Source of the DNA: Nostoc favosum CHAB5714
GTDB lineage: Bacteria; Cyanobacteriota; Cyanobacteriia; Cyanobacteriales; Nostocaceae
Assembly (NCBI RefSeq): GCF_020829495.1
Contig: NZ_JAIVFQ010000007.1
Coordinates: forward strand, 62,001 to 126,000
Direction: 5' to 3'
DNA length: 64,000 nt
The notes beneath the pieces were generated by a model. The model made no database searches and was not told where the DNA came from. It worked only from the letters and a program-made list of their open reading frames with translations. Positions 1 to 8,458 of the stretch are shown here, piece by piece (the stretch's first letter is position 1; the number at the start of each line of letters is the position of its first letter). A program made the position numbers and the translations under genes.

Positions 1-583
1 AAGCTTTCAAGTATGCGTATAGATGTATAAATTTTTCGTCTGCTGAAGTTTCTATAGGTATTCCGATACGCTTAAGAGCTGTAAAAGTTATTGTATCGAG
101 TAGGTTTACATTTATGCCATTTTTTTTTCTACTAGAAAGTAATCCATTTAAAGCTTGTTGTGAATTTTTAATTCTTTCTAAATTATCTCTAATTCTAGAT
201 TTAAATTGTTTTGGATTTTCCTTTTTACGTAATAATGATTCATCAATTTTCTCAAAAGTTATTTCTTCAGACACTAAAGATATAAAATCCATTCTGTGTT
301 TTTCCGCAAGTTGATTACTATCATATTGTTGCTTTAGTCTCTCTTTTTCTTCCTCTGTTTCGGTTTTAATTTGCCAATCTATAAAATAATTAAGCAAATT
401 TACACCACCAGTAGTAAGACCTAAGAAAATACTTATGTACGTTAATATTGTCGAACTAGTAACTCTATTTGTTCTACCTATTTCATAACCAATATAAGCA
501 ACTAAGCTAATAAAAATCAAAAAAACAATTAAGATATTAGGACGCTTAAGCATACCCTTAAACATATTTGCCAAAAGCTTCAT
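1..583 (-). CDS. Hypothetical two-helix membrane protein, cut by the left window edge
   Basis: Reading from an ATG at 583 gives an uninterrupted frame of about 194 codons to the window edge, so the 3' end is missing. I do not recognise the family. The N-terminus starts MKLLANMFKGML and has two hydrophobic segments (about residues 17-33 and 46-60). A highly charged, probably helical cytosolic stretch follows, rich in K, E and R (about residues 72-150). The layout suggests a small membrane anchor with a cytoplasmic coiled-coil region. The DNA is very AT-rich compared with neighbouring housekeeping genes, which fits acquired DNA. Function is unknown. Confidence 0.6.
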   Translation of the reverse strand, partial: MKLLANMFKGMLKRPNILIVFLIFISLVAYIGYEIGRTNRVTSSTILTYISIFLGLTTGGVNLLNYFIDWQIKTETEEEKERLKQQYDSNQLAEKHRMDFISLVSEEITFEKIDESLLRKKENPKQFKSRIRDNLERIKNSQQALNGLLSSRKKNGINVNLLDTITFTALKRIGIPIETSADEKFIHLYAYLKA

Positions 584-703
584 TCAACTGCCTCAAAAAA
601 ATACTTACTAACCTTTTTTAAAAGAAATATCACGTTACTCTCAGCCCTTAGCTTTACAACAAGCTGACAGAACAAGAAAGAGTTAAAAAAGCCTCAGTAA
701 TTC

Positions 704-1078
704 CTAAGACTTATCAGTTCCTACAATCCTCTGTAGGAGTCCCCGTTCCTCAGCCATCGCGTTACGAATACGCGCAATCATGTAACTGGCTGTATTCTTA
801 TTAACCCCAATTTCCTTAGCAAGCTGACGCACACTAATACCCCCTGGTGAATTAAGCACAAGGTGAATCGCTACAAACCACTTTTGTAATTCTACATGAG
901 TCTTGTGAAAAAGTGTACCGACTGTAACACTGTATGAAGTAAAGCATTCATTACAGTGATATCTACGCTCATTCTTGTATGCAGTAGCGTTGGTTGATTC
1001 GCAATATGGGCATTTTGGCTTTCCACCCCAGCGAATTTGCTCAAGTAGGGCAAGGCATTCTTCGTGATTTCGTGACAT
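704..1078 (-). pseudogene. Truncated IS1595-type transposase (zinc ribbon plus HTH only)
   Basis: The ORF opens with MSRNHEECLALLEQIRWGG, then a zinc ribbon with two CxxC pairs (CPYC and CNEC). An HTH-like segment with ISVRQLAKEIGVNKNTASYM follows. This is the N-terminal architecture of IS1595/ISXO2-family transposases. Those proteins continue into a DDE domain of about 150 residues; here the frame stops right after GIVGTDKS-type sequence, where the first catalytic Asp region should begin. It is therefore a remnant, or at best a DNA-binding regulator. An upstream in-frame ATG at 1108 would add ten residues, but these are encoded entirely by a perfect hairpin, so I prefer the ATG at 1078. Confidence 0.65.
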
Positions 1079-1079
1079 A

Positions 1080-1105
1080 GTTATTCTCAGAACTCTGAGA
1101 ATAAC
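1080..1105. repeat. Perfect 12-bp inverted repeat abutting the transposase start
   Basis: GTTATTCTCAGA and its exact reverse complement TCTGAGAATAAC are separated by 2 bp (AC). On the minus-strand transcript the hairpin ends one nucleotide before the ATG at 1078, so it would cover the ribosome-binding region. Fold-back hairpins of this kind limit translation of transposases from read-through mRNA in some insertion sequences; that role here is inference. Confidence 0.75.
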
Positions 1106-1217
1106 CATGTCAAAAATTACTCTTTAATTTTTTAGAAATATGTATCAAGCGTTAAGGAAAAACCGAGGTAATATTGCGATCGCATAAATATATACTTATA
1201 ATTCACAGTATTTTGAG

Positions 1218-2003
1218 TTACCGTAAACCCTTGTGCTGCAACAGTGCATCCGCCCAAGCTGCATCTGCTTCTGACAACGCTGGTACGGGATCTTGACTGT
1301 AATCTATTACTAAGTCATAACTTGCGCGGTCATAAATCCCAGCTAATAAACTCTGCAAATCTACCAAAGGTTCACTATCATCAGTTCGCAAAGGTAATGG
1401 AAATGAAGGAATTACATCTTGCAAATTAAAGGCATATAAATCAGATTGGGGACGATTTTCTGCCCGACTTACCAAAATCCGATAATCATTTTGCGTACCA
1501 TCCCCAAAAACTAACATTGGTTCCCCAATACGTAATAAATCAATTTCCAGCAAATGTGTTGAACTTCCCAATACTCGCTGTCGCTTAATTTCGTATGCGT
1601 TCCGTCCTTCTCCTGTACGTTTATTTTTAGGTGATAAAATTTCAATTACTGTTACTACTTCTTTTGTTCCTACCTTTCGCACCTCTAAATATCTTTCCTT
1701 TACTATCTCAGGTACGGGAACAGTCACCGTTTTAGGTTGAACGGCAGGTGTAGCTACAGCTATATTCGGTATTTTAGGATTTATTGCTGTCTGTGAATTT
1801 TGTACTATTACATCAGGAATACCAACCAAGAGTTTATCATCACCAGTAGTTTGATAAATTCGTTCTTCAATGGCGACAAAATATTTAGGACGTAGTTGAG
1901 GAGATAGATAATCTGCGATCGCAACTATTAGTCTCCCATGTACTCCTGGCCATAATTCAGGATCTTCTAAATACGGATTCATCCCTGGAAATGGATAAGC
2001 CAT
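1218..2003 (-). CDS. DUF4058 family protein
   Basis: 261 residues starting MAYPFPGMNPYLEDPELWPG, the signature N-terminus of the DUF4058 family, which is common in multiple copies in cyanobacteria. The middle contains ERYLEVRKVGTKEVVTVIEI followed by LSPKNKR. This E-x-L-S-P-x-K pattern resembles the PD-(D/E)xK nuclease-like core of Uma2 proteins, so a distant nuclease fold is possible. Biochemical function is not established. It stands alone between the transposase remnant and the SH3 protein; length is normal for the family. Confidence 0.8.
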   Translation of the reverse strand: MAYPFPGMNPYLEDPELWPGVHGRLIVAIADYLSPQLRPKYFVAIEERIYQTTGDDKLLVGIPDVIVQNSQTAINPKIPNIAVATPAVQPKTVTVPVPEIVKERYLEVRKVGTKEVVTVIEILSPKNKRTGEGRNAYEIKRQRVLGSSTHLLEIDLLRIGEPMLVFGDGTQNDYRILVSRAENRPQSDLYAFNLQDVIPSFPLPLRTDDSEPLVDLQSLLAGIYDRASYDLVIDYSQDPVPALSEADAAWADALLQHKGLR

Positions 2004-2084
2004 AACAAATATCCCAAAACCAAAATTCTAGAAATAATTCTCATAGCCCCTCTCGAAGAGCGGGGAGGGGTTGGGGGTGGGGTT

Positions 2085-2624
2085 CTAAGAACAACTAGTA
2101 AGGGCTGCACCACATTGATCTTCTTTTTTCAACCAACCCTTAACACCTTCATATTCTATCTGCGCCCAATCTCTCTGACAGCCTAACAATTTGACAGGCA
2201 TATTAGCAGGAATTCTTCCCACTTTTCGGCTTTGTTCATTGCTACTAGCATAAACATCCACGCCATTAGTACCATAGCCCTGAGTTGATAAACCTAACTT
2301 TGTCACAAACACCCATCCAGTTCCTTTAAAACCATCACTAGCATTAGTAATCTGCACCCAATCTTTAGCAGCAGCAACAACTTGAACTGTTTCATTAATG
2401 GGTATTTGCCCTAAAATTCTCTTTTTCGTACTTCTACCACTCCGCACATTTAAAGCTTGCGGATCTGTATCAGTAACATAGGCAAAAATATCACACTTTT
2501 GTATTTTTCTTGATTCCGCTAAAGCTATTTGATTAGCTATACCACTATTGAGCATTACACTAATACAACTGAATACCAATCCGATTGCTAACTTGTTCGC
2601 CGAATTTTTGACTTTTTTGGTCAT
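2085..2624 (-). CDS. Secreted protein with two bacterial SH3 domains
   Basis: 179 residues. Residues 1-37 form a signal peptide (basic start MTKKVKNSANK, hydrophobic core, ALA-type cleavage near 36). Two SH3b-like modules follow. The first, about residues 45-110, carries ALNVRSGRS and WVQI. The second, about 115-175, carries VDVYASSNEQSRKVGRIP and WAQIEYEGVKGWL. Such domains bind peptidoglycan or cell-wall peptides, and the protein is probably periplasmic. Four Cys (three in the last 32 residues: CQRDW, DQCGAALTSCS) could form disulfides. No enzymatic domain is visible. Confidence 0.75.
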   Translation of the reverse strand: MTKKVKNSANKLAIGLVFSCISVMLNSGIANQIALAESRKIQKCDIFAYVTDTDPQALNVRSGRSTKKRILGQIPINETVQVVAAAKDWVQITNASDGFKGTGWVFVTKLGLSTQGYGTNGVDVYASSNEQSRKVGRIPANMPVKLLGCQRDWAQIEYEGVKGWLKKEDQCGAALTSCS

Positions 2625-2671
2625 AATTTCTTCAATGTGCTGCCATCATTACTCTTGCTTTTCTCACTCGT

Positions 2672-2919
2672 AAACCAGCTTTTGCGACATTAAAACTAAC
2701 TTTTGCGACATTGAAACTAACTTTTGCGACATTAAAACCAGCTTTTGCGACATTAAAACCAGCTTTTGCGACATTGAAACTAACTTTTGCGACATTGAAA
2801 CTAACTTTTGCAACATTGAAACTAACTTTTGCAACATTGAAACTAACTTTTGCAACATTGAAACTAACTTTTGCAACATTGAAACTAACTTTTGCAACAT
2901 TGAAACCAGCTTTTGCGAC
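2672..2919. repeat. 21-bp tandem repeat array, about 12 units
   Basis: The unit TTTTGCGACATTRAAACTAAC repeats from 2680 at an exact 21-bp period until it decays at about 2920. Variants are gcgac/gcaac, TTA/TTG and CTAAC/CCAGC. Because 21 is a multiple of 3, both strands stay open and produce spurious heptapeptide frames (MLQKLVS on minus, FATLKLT on plus). Each unit contains an ATG on the minus strand. I read this as non-coding repeat DNA, since no ribosome site or unique flanking coding sequence is evident. Confidence 0.85.
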
Positions 2920-3080
2920 TCTGCTGATTGCCTATCAAGTACGATAGCAACGAAGCGGGAAATTTACCAGTTAAAAAAGGGGCTTTAAAAGTTCCCCCCA
3001 ATTTATCGGGCGGCTAGGGGAGATTTAGGTTTCAGGCTTGAGTGCGTAAGTCACAGCGTAACGCACGGCGATACAAAATA

Positions 3081-4589
3081 CTACTTCATATCGTAGCCAA
3101 ATAAATTCGGGTCAACGTCTCCTAACTGTAATTCTGCCAAACCATATTCCGCCCATCGTCTCTCTACCATCGCCGCCACATCTGGATCTGATTCTAAAGG
3201 CGAACCCCATTCATGGTCTGTTTCCGGCGGAATTTTAGTAGTCGCATCAATTCCCATGCGTCCACCTAAGCCAATCTTTTCACTGGCAAAATCCAAGGTA
3301 TCAAAAGGTGTATTCGGCAGAATAAAGACATCTCGCACTGGGTCAACTTTGGAACTAATCGCCCACACAACTTGACGCGGATCACGAATATTTATGTCTT
3401 TATCGACAACAATTACAAACTTTGTGTATGTAAATTGTGGTAAAGCACTCCAGAACGCTAAAGCTGCTCGTCGCGCTTGTCCCGGATATGCCTTATCAAT
3501 GGAAATAATCGCCGCTTTGTAACTCAAAGCTTCCATTGGTAGGAAGAAATCGACAATTTCTGATACTTGTTGCCGCAGAATGGGAGTATAAATGCGATTT
3601 AGTGCGATCGCCATCATCGCTTCTTCTTTAGGTGGACGACCGCTAAATGTTGTTAAGTAAATCGGATTTTTCCGGTGCGTCATACACTCAAAACGGATTA
3701 ACGGCGAATCTTCCACGCCGCCGTAATAACCCATGTGGTCGCCAAAAGGCCCATCTGGTAAGACTTCCCCTGGTGTAATCGTTCCTTCTAAGACAAATTC
3801 GGAATCTGCGGGAACTTCCAAATCGACAGTTTTACACTTTGCTAACTGCACACCAGAACCGCCGTAAAGTCCAGCAAACAGCCATTCTGATAAATCTACA
3901 GGGATGGGTGTAGCTGCTGCCATAATAATTAGAGGATCTACACCAAGTGCGATCGCAACTTCTAATTTCTTCCCACGTTCGGCCGCTTTTCGCAAATGTC
4001 TCGCCCCACCCCGCACTGATAACCAGTGAACCGTCATCGTATTCTTGGATTGCAGTTGCAAGCGATACACGCCCACATTTGGAGTACCAGTCTCACAATC
4101 CTTGGTAATTACTAGTCCCAGCGTGATAATCTTGCCAGCATCACCAATATAAGGACGTATCAAAGGCAACTTATTTAAATCTAAATCATTACCTTGAACC
4201 ACAACTTGCTGACAAGCAGGGAAAAAATCCCGTCCTGGTTTCGCCTTCACCACATCAAACAGTACTTTCCCAAAATCTATCGCTTGGGAAATCTTCTTCG
4301 GCGGTTTTGGCTGTTGCAGCATACTTAGTTTTTTCCCCAGAGTTTCCAACTCCTCTGGATGCTGCATATTCATCGCCCAGCAAATCCTTTCCACAGTTCC
4401 CATCAAATTCACCGCCACAGGGAAGGAAGCGCCTTTGACGTTTTCAAACAACAACCCTGGCCCACCTTTTTGCAGCATCCGGTTGGAAATCTCAGCAATT
4501 TCTAAATCTGGGTCAACTAAAGCTGAAATTCGCCGTAATTGTCCCTTATCTTCCAAAATTTTAATGAATCCCCGCAAGTCTCTTGCCAT
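3081..4589 (-). CDS. ubiD: UbiD family decarboxylase
   Basis: 502 residues starting MARDLRGFIKILEDKGQL, the typical UbiD N-terminus. Full-length family features are present: GVYRLQLQSKNTMTVHW, RHLRKAAERGKKLEVAIALG, GPFGDHMGYYGGVEDSPL with the E and D residues used with the prenylated-FMN cofactor, and a C-terminal WGSPLESDPDV. UbiD enzymes reversibly decarboxylate aromatic or unsaturated acids. In cyanobacteria the homologue is usually linked to plastoquinone or 4-hydroxybenzoate metabolism, but substrate cannot be read from sequence. No UbiX (prFMN synthase) gene is seen nearby. It is monocistronic, with a repeat array downstream and a large repeat-rich gap upstream. Confidence 0.9.
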   Translation of the reverse strand: MARDLRGFIKILEDKGQLRRISALVDPDLEIAEISNRMLQKGGPGLLFENVKGASFPVAVNLMGTVERICWAMNMQHPEELETLGKKLSMLQQPKPPKKISQAIDFGKVLFDVVKAKPGRDFFPACQQVVVQGNDLDLNKLPLIRPYIGDAGKIITLGLVITKDCETGTPNVGVYRLQLQSKNTMTVHWLSVRGGARHLRKAAERGKKLEVAIALGVDPLIIMAAATPIPVDLSEWLFAGLYGGSGVQLAKCKTVDLEVPADSEFVLEGTITPGEVLPDGPFGDHMGYYGGVEDSPLIRFECMTHRKNPIYLTTFSGRPPKEEAMMAIALNRIYTPILRQQVSEIVDFFLPMEALSYKAAIISIDKAYPGQARRAALAFWSALPQFTYTKFVIVVDKDINIRDPRQVVWAISSKVDPVRDVFILPNTPFDTLDFASEKIGLGGRMGIDATTKIPPETDHEWGSPLESDPDVAAMVERRWAEYGLAELQLGDVDPNLFGYDMK

Positions 4590-5026
4590 TGTTCTAATAA
4601 AGCTGATTATTTAAGAAGTGTGAAGCGCTTTCTTATATTATGGGGCATGGGGTATTAGGCACTGGAGATTGGGAAATATTTTTCTGTGTCCCTGTATTAC
4701 CATCTCCCCATGTGGGGAATTATTGATTTTAATTAGAAATTAACCTATTTAGTAACTTTTCTTAACTGTGTTTTCCAAAGGATTTAGTTATTGTATCTAG
4801 GGATACGCAATTATTTTTTATAAATAAGCGCTAACCTGATCAAACATGGCCAGAATATACTATACCTTCCTGGCGGGCGGCCTTGTTATATGGCCCCTGC
4901 CGGGTTTATTTGTTACAAGCTTCGACTGTGCCTTGCTTTTGAGTTTTTCTGAATTTTTGTGAGTTTGCGTTAGCGTAGACCAACCCAGGTATCGCCGCCC
5001 CTACCAATTTACGCAAACTCTACGAT
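4590..5026. other. Gene-free region with hairpins
   Basis: I see no convincing gene. An imperfect GC-rich hairpin lies around 4871-4903 (TGGCGGGCGGCC against GGCCCCTGCCGGG). A second inverted pair, GAGTTTGCGT with ACGCAAACTC, flanks about 40 bp at roughly 4960-5021. Both resemble dispersed repeats common in Nostoc-type genomes. Confidence 0.5.
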
Positions 5027-5436
5027 TCTAGGACTTACGCACTGTACAAATGCATCGTGATGTGCATTACCTATCTTGAGGAAGTTTTCAGGCTTTTCTT
5101 AATTATCCTGCGATCGGAAATAGACCATGCTGTAGGGGCTAAGCTTTGCTCATAGGTGTCAACTTAACGTAAAAGTCATGTCCCGCAAGGAACTTCAGTT
5201 CCTTGCTAATAGCAAAAGTCTTCTGTTGATGACTAAATATACCCAAAATCTTTAGTCTACTTCAGTAGACTTTAGCTGAAAGCCAAAGAACTTCAGTTCA
5301 GGGCGGGTGAGTCAGCCAACAGTTAAGCCATTTCTAGCTTAAGTTGACACCAATGAGCAATGCTTAGCCCTTACGAAAGATATGGTTTTTAACTTAATCC
5401 ATATTTGGTATTTCTTGTCAATGCGTAAGTCCTAGA
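5027..5436. mobile_element. MITE-like element with nested inverted repeats
   Basis: The outer ends CTAGGACTTACGCA (near 5028-5041) and TGCGTAAGTCCTAG (near 5422-5435) are inverted. Inside them an imperfect pair matches: TAGGGGCTAAGCTTTGCTCA (from 5132) and its reverse complement near 5345-5373, each adjoining GGTGTCAACTTAA or its complement. No ORF lies between, so this is a non-autonomous element of about 410 bp. A third GCGTAAGTCCTA sits at 5551. The left end also resembles GGACTTAACGTACTCTAC at about 63903. The core holds an AGTCTACTTCAGTAGACT palindrome. Confidence 0.6.
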
Positions 5437-5437
5437 T

Positions 5438-5530
5438 TCTTCTCTACGAGACGCTACGCGTTGGCGTTCTTCTTTAACTAGACGTTGCGCGTTGGCGGAA
5501 GCCTCTCGTAGAGATGGCGGTTCGATAAAT
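5438..5530. repeat. Dispersed palindromic repeat (TCTCTACGAGA family)
   Basis: TTCTCTACGAGACGCTACGC at about 5441 and CTCTCGTAGAGATGGCGG at about 5502 form an inverted pair around GTTGCGCGTTGGCGG sequence. The same GAGACGCT/GCGCGAACGC family recurs at about 11581-11665, 51045-51075 and 61472-61503, and inside xisI at 57380-57475. Confidence 0.7.
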
Positions 5531-5722
5531 TAAGCTTTTTAGCACTTTTTGCGTAAGTCCTATATGTAACAAATACTTTGTTAAATGGTATAAGGAATAT
5601 TTTTGAAGTTGAGCAATGAATTTGATTAATTTTCAAGATTATCAATAAAAAATCTTTTATAACTAAGAATTTTTTGCAACATCATTAAACTAAAAATCTT
5701 ACACCTTTTAGGCATAGAATTT

Positions 5723-6445
5723 TCAAGTAATAATGTTGACTTTACCAGTGTCAATATCGTAACAAGCGCCGACAATTTTTAGTTTGCCTTCACGGATCAA
5801 TTTGTCTAAAATTGTTGAGCTTTCCTGCAATTTTTCAGCCTGGTACTGGATATTGGCTATAACTGCATTCTGCATATTATCACCCGTTCTTAACTTTACC
5901 CTTTCTACAGATGGTTTGATACCCTCAATAATCAAACCAATTCTGCCAGGAAGTGGTTCGTTTTTGATTGCTTCTGCTACTGCACCGCATCTTTTATGAC
6001 CCAAAATCACAATCAACTGCGAACCTAATACTGCTGTAGAATATTCCAAACTACCTATAACCGTGTCACTGACGACATTACCAGCAACTCGAACGACAAA
6101 TAAATCTCCAACTCCTTGATCGAAGACGATTTCCGCAGGGACTCTGGAATCTGCACAGCCCAATATGGCGGCAAAAGGATACTGAGCTTTAGCAACTAAT
6201 CGCAGACGTTCTAGTGATTGATCGGGATATTTACGTTTTTGATGGATAAATCTTTGATTACCATCCAGTAAGCGTCTGATAGCTTCATTAGGGCTAACTG
6301 GATTAGGGTTGTCTGGATGAATATCAGCAACAGCAGTTTGCTCTGTATTCCAAAAACTATCACCAAAAGCAGTAGCTGCAAGACCTAGTACACTGGCAAA
6401 TTTTAATAAATCACGTCGCCCTACAAATCCATTAATTCGACTCAT
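5723..6445 (-). CDS. Beta-class carbonic anhydrase with Tat-like signal
   Basis: Interconverts CO2 and bicarbonate. The beta-class zinc site is intact: GCADSR (Cys97, Asp99, Arg101 from my start) and HKRCG (His150, Cys153). The start at 6445 is chosen because CAGGTAG lies 6-7 nt upstream and because residues 1-28 then form a twin-arginine signal (GRRDLLKFASVLGLAATA). A longer frame to 6502 would bury that signal. Export suggests a thylakoid-lumenal or periplasmic enzyme, as proposed for cyanobacterial EcaB-type proteins; that assignment is inference. The protein has 240 residues, normal for a beta-CA with leader. Confidence 0.88.
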   Translation of the reverse strand: MSRINGFVGRRDLLKFASVLGLAATAFGDSFWNTEQTAVADIHPDNPNPVSPNEAIRRLLDGNQRFIHQKRKYPDQSLERLRLVAKAQYPFAAILGCADSRVPAEIVFDQGVGDLFVVRVAGNVVSDTVIGSLEYSTAVLGSQLIVILGHKRCGAVAEAIKNEPLPGRIGLIIEGIKPSVERVKLRTGDNMQNAVIANIQYQAEKLQESSTILDKLIREGKLKIVGACYDIDTGKVNIIT

Positions 6446-6701
6446 CAATCTACCTGAAAACAACAAAGCTGTTCTCAGGAATATATCAGCCTTAAGCAAC
6501 ATACAAGAGTACCCTTTTACACGATTTAAGAGTCATTTAATCTTCAGATGACATCGTGATTTAGAACTTAAGTAGGTAGGCATAATTAAACATACAAGAA
6601 AATCTTAGTTCGTAGTGAGCTATTCATCGCTCATAGCAAGTTTTATCAGGACTAAAGTTCTTACTATAGCAGTCCTAAATCATTCGTGAAAATTATATCT
6701 C

Positions 6702-6749
6702 TCTTTCTTCTTTCCTTTGTGTCCTTTGCGTCCTTGGCGGTTCGTTTCC
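6702..6749. repeat. Dispersed repeat, CTTTGTGTCCTTTGCG family
   Basis: CTTTGTGTCCTTTGCGTCCT followed by TGGCGGTTCGTTTCC. A near-identical copy lies at 40021-40070 (TTTGTGTCCTTTGCGCCCTT then TGCGGTTCGTTT). The 74-codon frame at 6686-6910 starts inside this repeat and is not considered a gene. Confidence 0.7.
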
Positions 6750-6869
6750 TAATCATATTTTTCACAACTCAAATAGGATTGCTATACAAATTTTTAATTA
6801 TTTCCGCCTATGTATATATTTTCTATGTTTTTTTGGCAATATTTAACACAGAACTAACTATCTATATTT

Positions 6870-7019
6870 ATGGCTTTTTTAGACAAAATAAACTGGAATT
6901 TTCTAGGTAAAAATTCTCAAAATAGCTCTGGAATAGATCCGTCTGCCCCTGTCCAACAATCTATAACACCATCAACCCCCAAAAACCTTGCTGAATTGCA
7001 TATTACAAGCTACATATAA
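6870..7019 (+). CDS. Small ORF, 49 residues, possibly an N-terminal gene remnant
   Basis: ATG at 6870, stop TAA at 7017-7019. The peptide starts MAFLDKINWNFLGKNSQNSS and continues polar and proline-rich (SAPVQQSITPSTPKN). It reads like a soluble protein N-terminus rather than random sequence, but no Shine-Dalgarno is apparent and I do not recognise it. It may be what is left of a longer gene. Confidence 0.3.
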   Translation: MAFLDKINWNFLGKNSQNSSGIDPSAPVQQSITPSTPKNLAELHITSYI

Positions 7020-7166
7020 TCTAATCATTAGCTCTATGGTAAGCGATCGCCAGAAAGCATCTGCCAGATAAAATGCTGGGACGTTAGTGCTTGGTCAGGG
7101 TAGCAATAAAGAGAATGCCCTTTTTTCGCTATCCTAAATAAAGTGAATCATTAAGAGATCGCGCCG

Positions 7167-7769
7167 ATGGTTGCTTTACCCGATCGCATTTTGATGAGTG
7201 CAGAGGAATATCTGGTTTGGGAACCCACCCAAGAGGAACGCTACGAGTATTGGGATGGCGAAGTTGTGATGATGAGTGGTGCTACACGCAACCATAATCG
7301 GATTTCTGCAAATTTCTTTAAGCTTCTAGATGATGCCCTAGCCGATCGCTCCTGTGAAGTATACATTGTAGATGTGAAGGTGCAGGTAGAACCTGGGCAA
7401 AAGTATTTTTATCCAGATGTGGTGGTGACTTGCGATGAGCGCGATGATGATCCACAATTGGTACAATTTCCCTGCTTAATTATCGAAGTGCTATCACCTT
7501 CAACAGAAGCAGCCGATAGGGGGAAAAAGTTTGCCAAATATCGCCAATCTCCAACCTTGCAAGAATATGTGTTAGTACAAGTAGCTCAACCAGGTGTGGA
7601 AGTGTTTCGGCGCAACGAACAGGGAAAATGGGTGCTGTCGGAGTATAATTTGCATGAAATATTGCGACTGGAATCGGTGGATGTGGAAATAGCGATGTCT
7701 ACGACGGGCTATGCCTACGCTGATTTGTACAGACAAGTGCAGTTTGAAACCGAAGTAACAGATGCGTAG
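7167..7769 (+). CDS. Uma2 family endonuclease (DUF820)
   Basis: 200 residues with the Uma2 PD-(D/E)xK-like core: EYLVWEPTQEERYEYWDGE near the N-terminus, YPDVVVTCDE, then LIIEVLSPSTEAADRGKKFA supplying the acidic and Lys residues. It ends with a YADLYRQVQFETE-type tail. Uma2 proteins form a very expanded cyanobacterial family with predicted nuclease fold and no settled role. This is one of four intact copies here. A fragment matching its last codons lies 620 bp downstream (8388-8435), pointing to local duplication. Confidence 0.88.
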   Translation: MVALPDRILMSAEEYLVWEPTQEERYEYWDGEVVMMSGATRNHNRISANFFKLLDDALADRSCEVYIVDVKVQVEPGQKYFYPDVVVTCDERDDDPQLVQFPCLIIEVLSPSTEAADRGKKFAKYRQSPTLQEYVLVQVAQPGVEVFRRNEQGKWVLSEYNLHEILRLESVDVEIAMSTTGYAYADLYRQVQFETEVTDA

Positions 7770-7838
7770 CAAATAAGAGTCTACATGGAGGATAAATAAC
7801 ATATATCCTGAGCCAGACGGATGTGAAAAAATAGTTAT

Positions 7839-8171
7839 ATGACCTCACTTATTGAAGAAATCCGTCAGAAAGTTGCTGATGAACAATTTGAGTTTTCCAA
7901 GCACGCCGTTGATCAATCTATCTTGCGGCAAGTTCAGGTTCAAGAAATCAGAGAGGTAATTGCCAATGGACAAGTTATTGAAGACTATCCAAATGATAAG
8001 TACGGCCCAAGCTGTCTCATTAGTGGTTTGACCCAAACTCGAAGACCCATTCACGTTCAATGTAGCTATCCCTCTCGTCCATTAGTCAGAATTATTACTC
8101 TGTATCAACCTAACCCACAGAAATGGGATGAAGACTTTACACAAAGGAGAAACCGTGGCGATGACTCATGA
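7839..8171 (+). CDS. DUF4258 protein, probable toxin of a TA pair
   Basis: 110 residues. The core FEFSKHAVDQSILRQVQVQE, then IEDYPNDKYGPSCLISG and RPIHVQCSY with RIITLYQPNPQKW, matches the DUF4258 pattern (a RelE/BrnT-like small fold). DUF4258 genes usually precede a YgiT/MqsA-like gene, as here. The coding end overlaps the next gene's start region (stop TGA at 8169-8171), which suggests translational coupling. Toxicity is inferred from the gene pairing only. Confidence 0.78.
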   Translation: MTSLIEEIRQKVADEQFEFSKHAVDQSILRQVQVQEIREVIANGQVIEDYPNDKYGPSCLISGLTQTRRPIHVQCSYPSRPLVRIITLYQPNPQKWDEDFTQRRNRGDDS

Positions 8172-8382
8172 GCAAGAAACGTTAGTTGAAAAAAAGGTAA
8201 CTTACACGTTAGAGCTAAATGGACAGGTCTTCATGATTGAGAACGTACCTGCTCGCGTGAATGAAGAAACAGGAGAACAATTTTTTTCTCCATCAACTGT
8301 AGAGCATTTACAGCAAATTATCCTCAGTGGGCAACAGCCGGATCACTTCACTGAAGTTCCTGTGTACAACTATGCAGCATAA
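8155..8382 (+). CDS. YgiT/MqsA-like small protein, probable antitoxin partner
   Basis: About 75 residues: THEQETLVEKKVTYTLELNG followed by FMIENVPARVNEETGEQFFS. This beta-rich segment resembles the part of YgiT-type proteins that follows the zinc finger, but the usual CxxC zinc pairs are absent. The start is ambiguous: AAAGGAG at 8143-8149 fits GTG at 8155 (5-nt gap) better than ATG at 8161. It overlaps the DUF4258 gene. No DNA-binding HTH is visible, so autoregulation may be lacking. Confidence 0.65.
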   Translation: MAMTHEQETLVEKKVTYTLELNGQVFMIENVPARVNEETGEQFFSPSTVEHLQQIILSGQQPDHFTEVPVYNYAA

Positions 8383-8387
8383 TTATT

Positions 8388-8435
8388 GAAGATGCCCATT
8401 TGTACCACCAAATGCAGTTTGAAACCGAAGCTTAA
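8388..8435 (+). pseudogene. Duplicated 3' tail of an Uma2 gene
   Basis: The codons read EDAHLYHQMQFETEA-stop and match the end of the upstream Uma2 gene (YADLYRQVQFETEV). The DNA block CAGTTTGAAACCGAAG is identical in both. Only the tail survives. Confidence 0.65.
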
Positions 8436-8458
8436 GGATTACCCCTGGCATTAAGCAG

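Noticed and set aside
2672-2919. Possible CRISPR array
   Set aside because: Units are directly adjacent with no unique spacers; no cas genes in the window.
2664-2947. Two overlapping 78-codon frames, one on each strand, in the 21-bp repeat array
   Set aside because: Both arise only because the repeat unit is a multiple of three; no ribosome site, unique sequence or family match.
6686-6910. 74-codon hydrophobic frame on the plus strand
   Set aside because: It starts inside a dispersed repeat also found at 40021-40070 and has low-complexity hydrophobic content.
8155-8382. True YgiT zinc-finger antitoxin
   Set aside because: The CxxC pairs that define the zinc finger are missing, so I describe it only as YgiT-like by position and C-terminal pattern.
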